Shown: one piece after another, positions 5,349 through 6,051 of the stretch | Numbering within the stretch: the stretch's first letter is position 1 | How the letters are laid out: each line of letters opens with the position of its first letter | NCBI GenBank assembly: GCA_029242295.1 | Contig: JAQWUF010000209.1 | Span: 1 to 6,051, forward strand | Direction: 5' to 3' | Source of the DNA: UBA2040 sp002332715 | GTDB taxonomy: Bacteria > Bacteroidota > Bacteroidia > Flavobacteriales_D > Crocinitomicaceae | Length of the DNA: 6,051 nucleotides | The notes under the pieces: generated by a model | Databases searched by the model: none | What the model was told of the DNA's origin: nothing | Seen by the model: the letters and a program-made list of their open reading frames with translations, nothing else | Translations under genes and position numbers: made by a program

Positions 5349-6051
5349 ATGAGAATCTTGTTTGTTATATTGTTTATTTCCACTGTTAGCTTTGGTCAAA
5401 GTAAAAAAGAGTTAGAGGATAAAGTTTCTCAATTAAACAATTCATTAACAGAATTACAGAGCCAAAACAAGAATTTAAACACTAAAATCGAAAATATTGA
5501 AACTCAAAAAAAAGAGTTAGATAACAACATAAATGACTTTAGAACAAAATATGAAAATGTTCTTAATGATAGAGTCTCGCAAGAAAAAACAATTTCAAGT
5601 CTCGAAAAAACAATGGATAGTTTAATAACATCAACAAAAACATCAACTGCTTCAAAAGGTAGTGTTGTTAAGTTGGTAGAGTTTTCAAATGCAAATGCTT
5701 CATTTACCGTTCCTGAAGGAAAAAGGTGGGAAATAGTTAATGTTTTTGGTGATTATGCTTCTTCATATGAAAAAAAACAAAATGACTATGATTCTAAATA
5801 TTACTATGATGTCATTCATTTAAGAATATTCATAAAAAAATTGAATAACACGACTTTAACTGATATAGATAAACGGAAAATAGGATCTTGTGTATATAGA
5901 TCAGGCTTCAGTGAAAGGGCTATTAGAATGCCAATTATATTAAATGAAAAATCAACTATTTCATTTCTTATAACAAAAGACGTTAGTGATGATGTTGTTG
6001 AGCAAACAGGAAAATTTTATTTAGAGAAAGCCGATTCAAAAAAAGCATATA
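5349..6051 (+). CDS. Secreted coiled-coil protein of unknown function (3' end outside window)
   Basis: An open frame of 234 codons runs from ATG 5349-5351 to the window edge without a stop. I do not recognise the family. Residues 1-16 are a clear Sec signal peptide (MRILFVILFISTVSFG, then Q) with S and G at the -3 and -1 positions of the likely cleavage site, so the product is exported. Residues 20-93 are a charged, Leu/Ile-rich coiled coil with hydrophobic residues in heptad spacing (L22, V26, L29, L33, L36, L43, I47, I50, L57, I61, F64, then I82, L85, M89, L92). A Ser/Thr-rich hinge (94-104) follows. From about 105 onward the pattern suggests beta strands, with FTVPEGKRWEIVNVFG (119-134) and RMPIILNEKSTISFLI (193-208), resembling beta-sandwich domains of the form 'VPxGKxW ... 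PI.L..' seen in various surface proteins; that resemblance is inference. There is no lipobox or membrane helix beyond the signal. No Shine-Dalgarno precedes it. It is more Lys/Asn-rich and uses more AT-rich codons than the operon genes. Confidence 0.85.
   Translation, partial: MRILFVILFISTVSFGQSKKELEDKVSQLNNSLTELQSQNKNLNTKIENIETQKKELDNNINDFRTKYENVLNDRVSQEKTISSLEKTMDSLITSTKTSTASKGSVVKLVEFSNANASFTVPEGKRWEIVNVFGDYASSYEKKQNDYDSKYYYDVIHLRIFIKKLNNTTLTDIDKRKIGSCVYRSGFSERAIRMPIILNEKSTISFLITKDVSDDVVEQTGKFYLEKADSKKAY

Overview
The window looks like chromosomal DNA from a member of the Bacteroidota, most likely Flavobacteriales. A position near Crocinitomicaceae/Fluviicola is a guess from overall protein style. 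The support is AT-rich DNA, almost no Shine-Dalgarno sequences before the genes, Bacteroidota-type promoter boxes (TTG, about 19-23 bases, TAnnTTTG), a Sec signal peptide ending in the typical F-G-Q, and the style of the ExbB/ExbD/TonB proteins. There is no clear mobile element, CRISPR array or phage module.

Left edge (1-300): a cluster of short AT-rich dyads, a bidirectional-looking intrinsic terminator (119-155), a tRNA-Val(UAC) gene on the minus strand (159-233) and its own well-formed promoter (254-283).

Middle (299-4828): five minus-strand genes transcribed right to left: nhaD (Na+/H+ antiporter), exbB/tolQ-like proton channel, exbD, a TonB-like energy transducer, and folC (dihydrofolate/folylpolyglutamate synthase). 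Gaps are 40, 1, 6 and 46 bases, and I see no internal terminator, so one operon from the nhaD promoter (4854-4886) is plausible. ExbB, ExbD and the TonB-like protein would form an inner-membrane motor that uses the proton gradient to drive outer-membrane receptors. NhaD uses the same gradient to expel Na+. FolC is a cytoplasmic folate enzyme with no obvious functional link.

Right side (4829-6051): directly upstream of nhaD lies a decayed second copy of the 5' end of an nhaD gene (4914-5141, minus strand). It has three in-frame stops, two of them exactly where the intact gene has tryptophan, and still carries a promoter-like element at the equivalent distance from its start. Beyond it, a divergent gene on the plus strand (5349 to the window end, incomplete) encodes a secreted protein of unknown function: signal peptide, long coiled coil, then a probably beta-rich domain. 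It is more AT-rich and Lys/Asn-rich than the operon.

The nhaD relic and the secreted coiled-coil protein are the two items most worth following up. I do not see a convincing novel multi-gene system within these boundaries.
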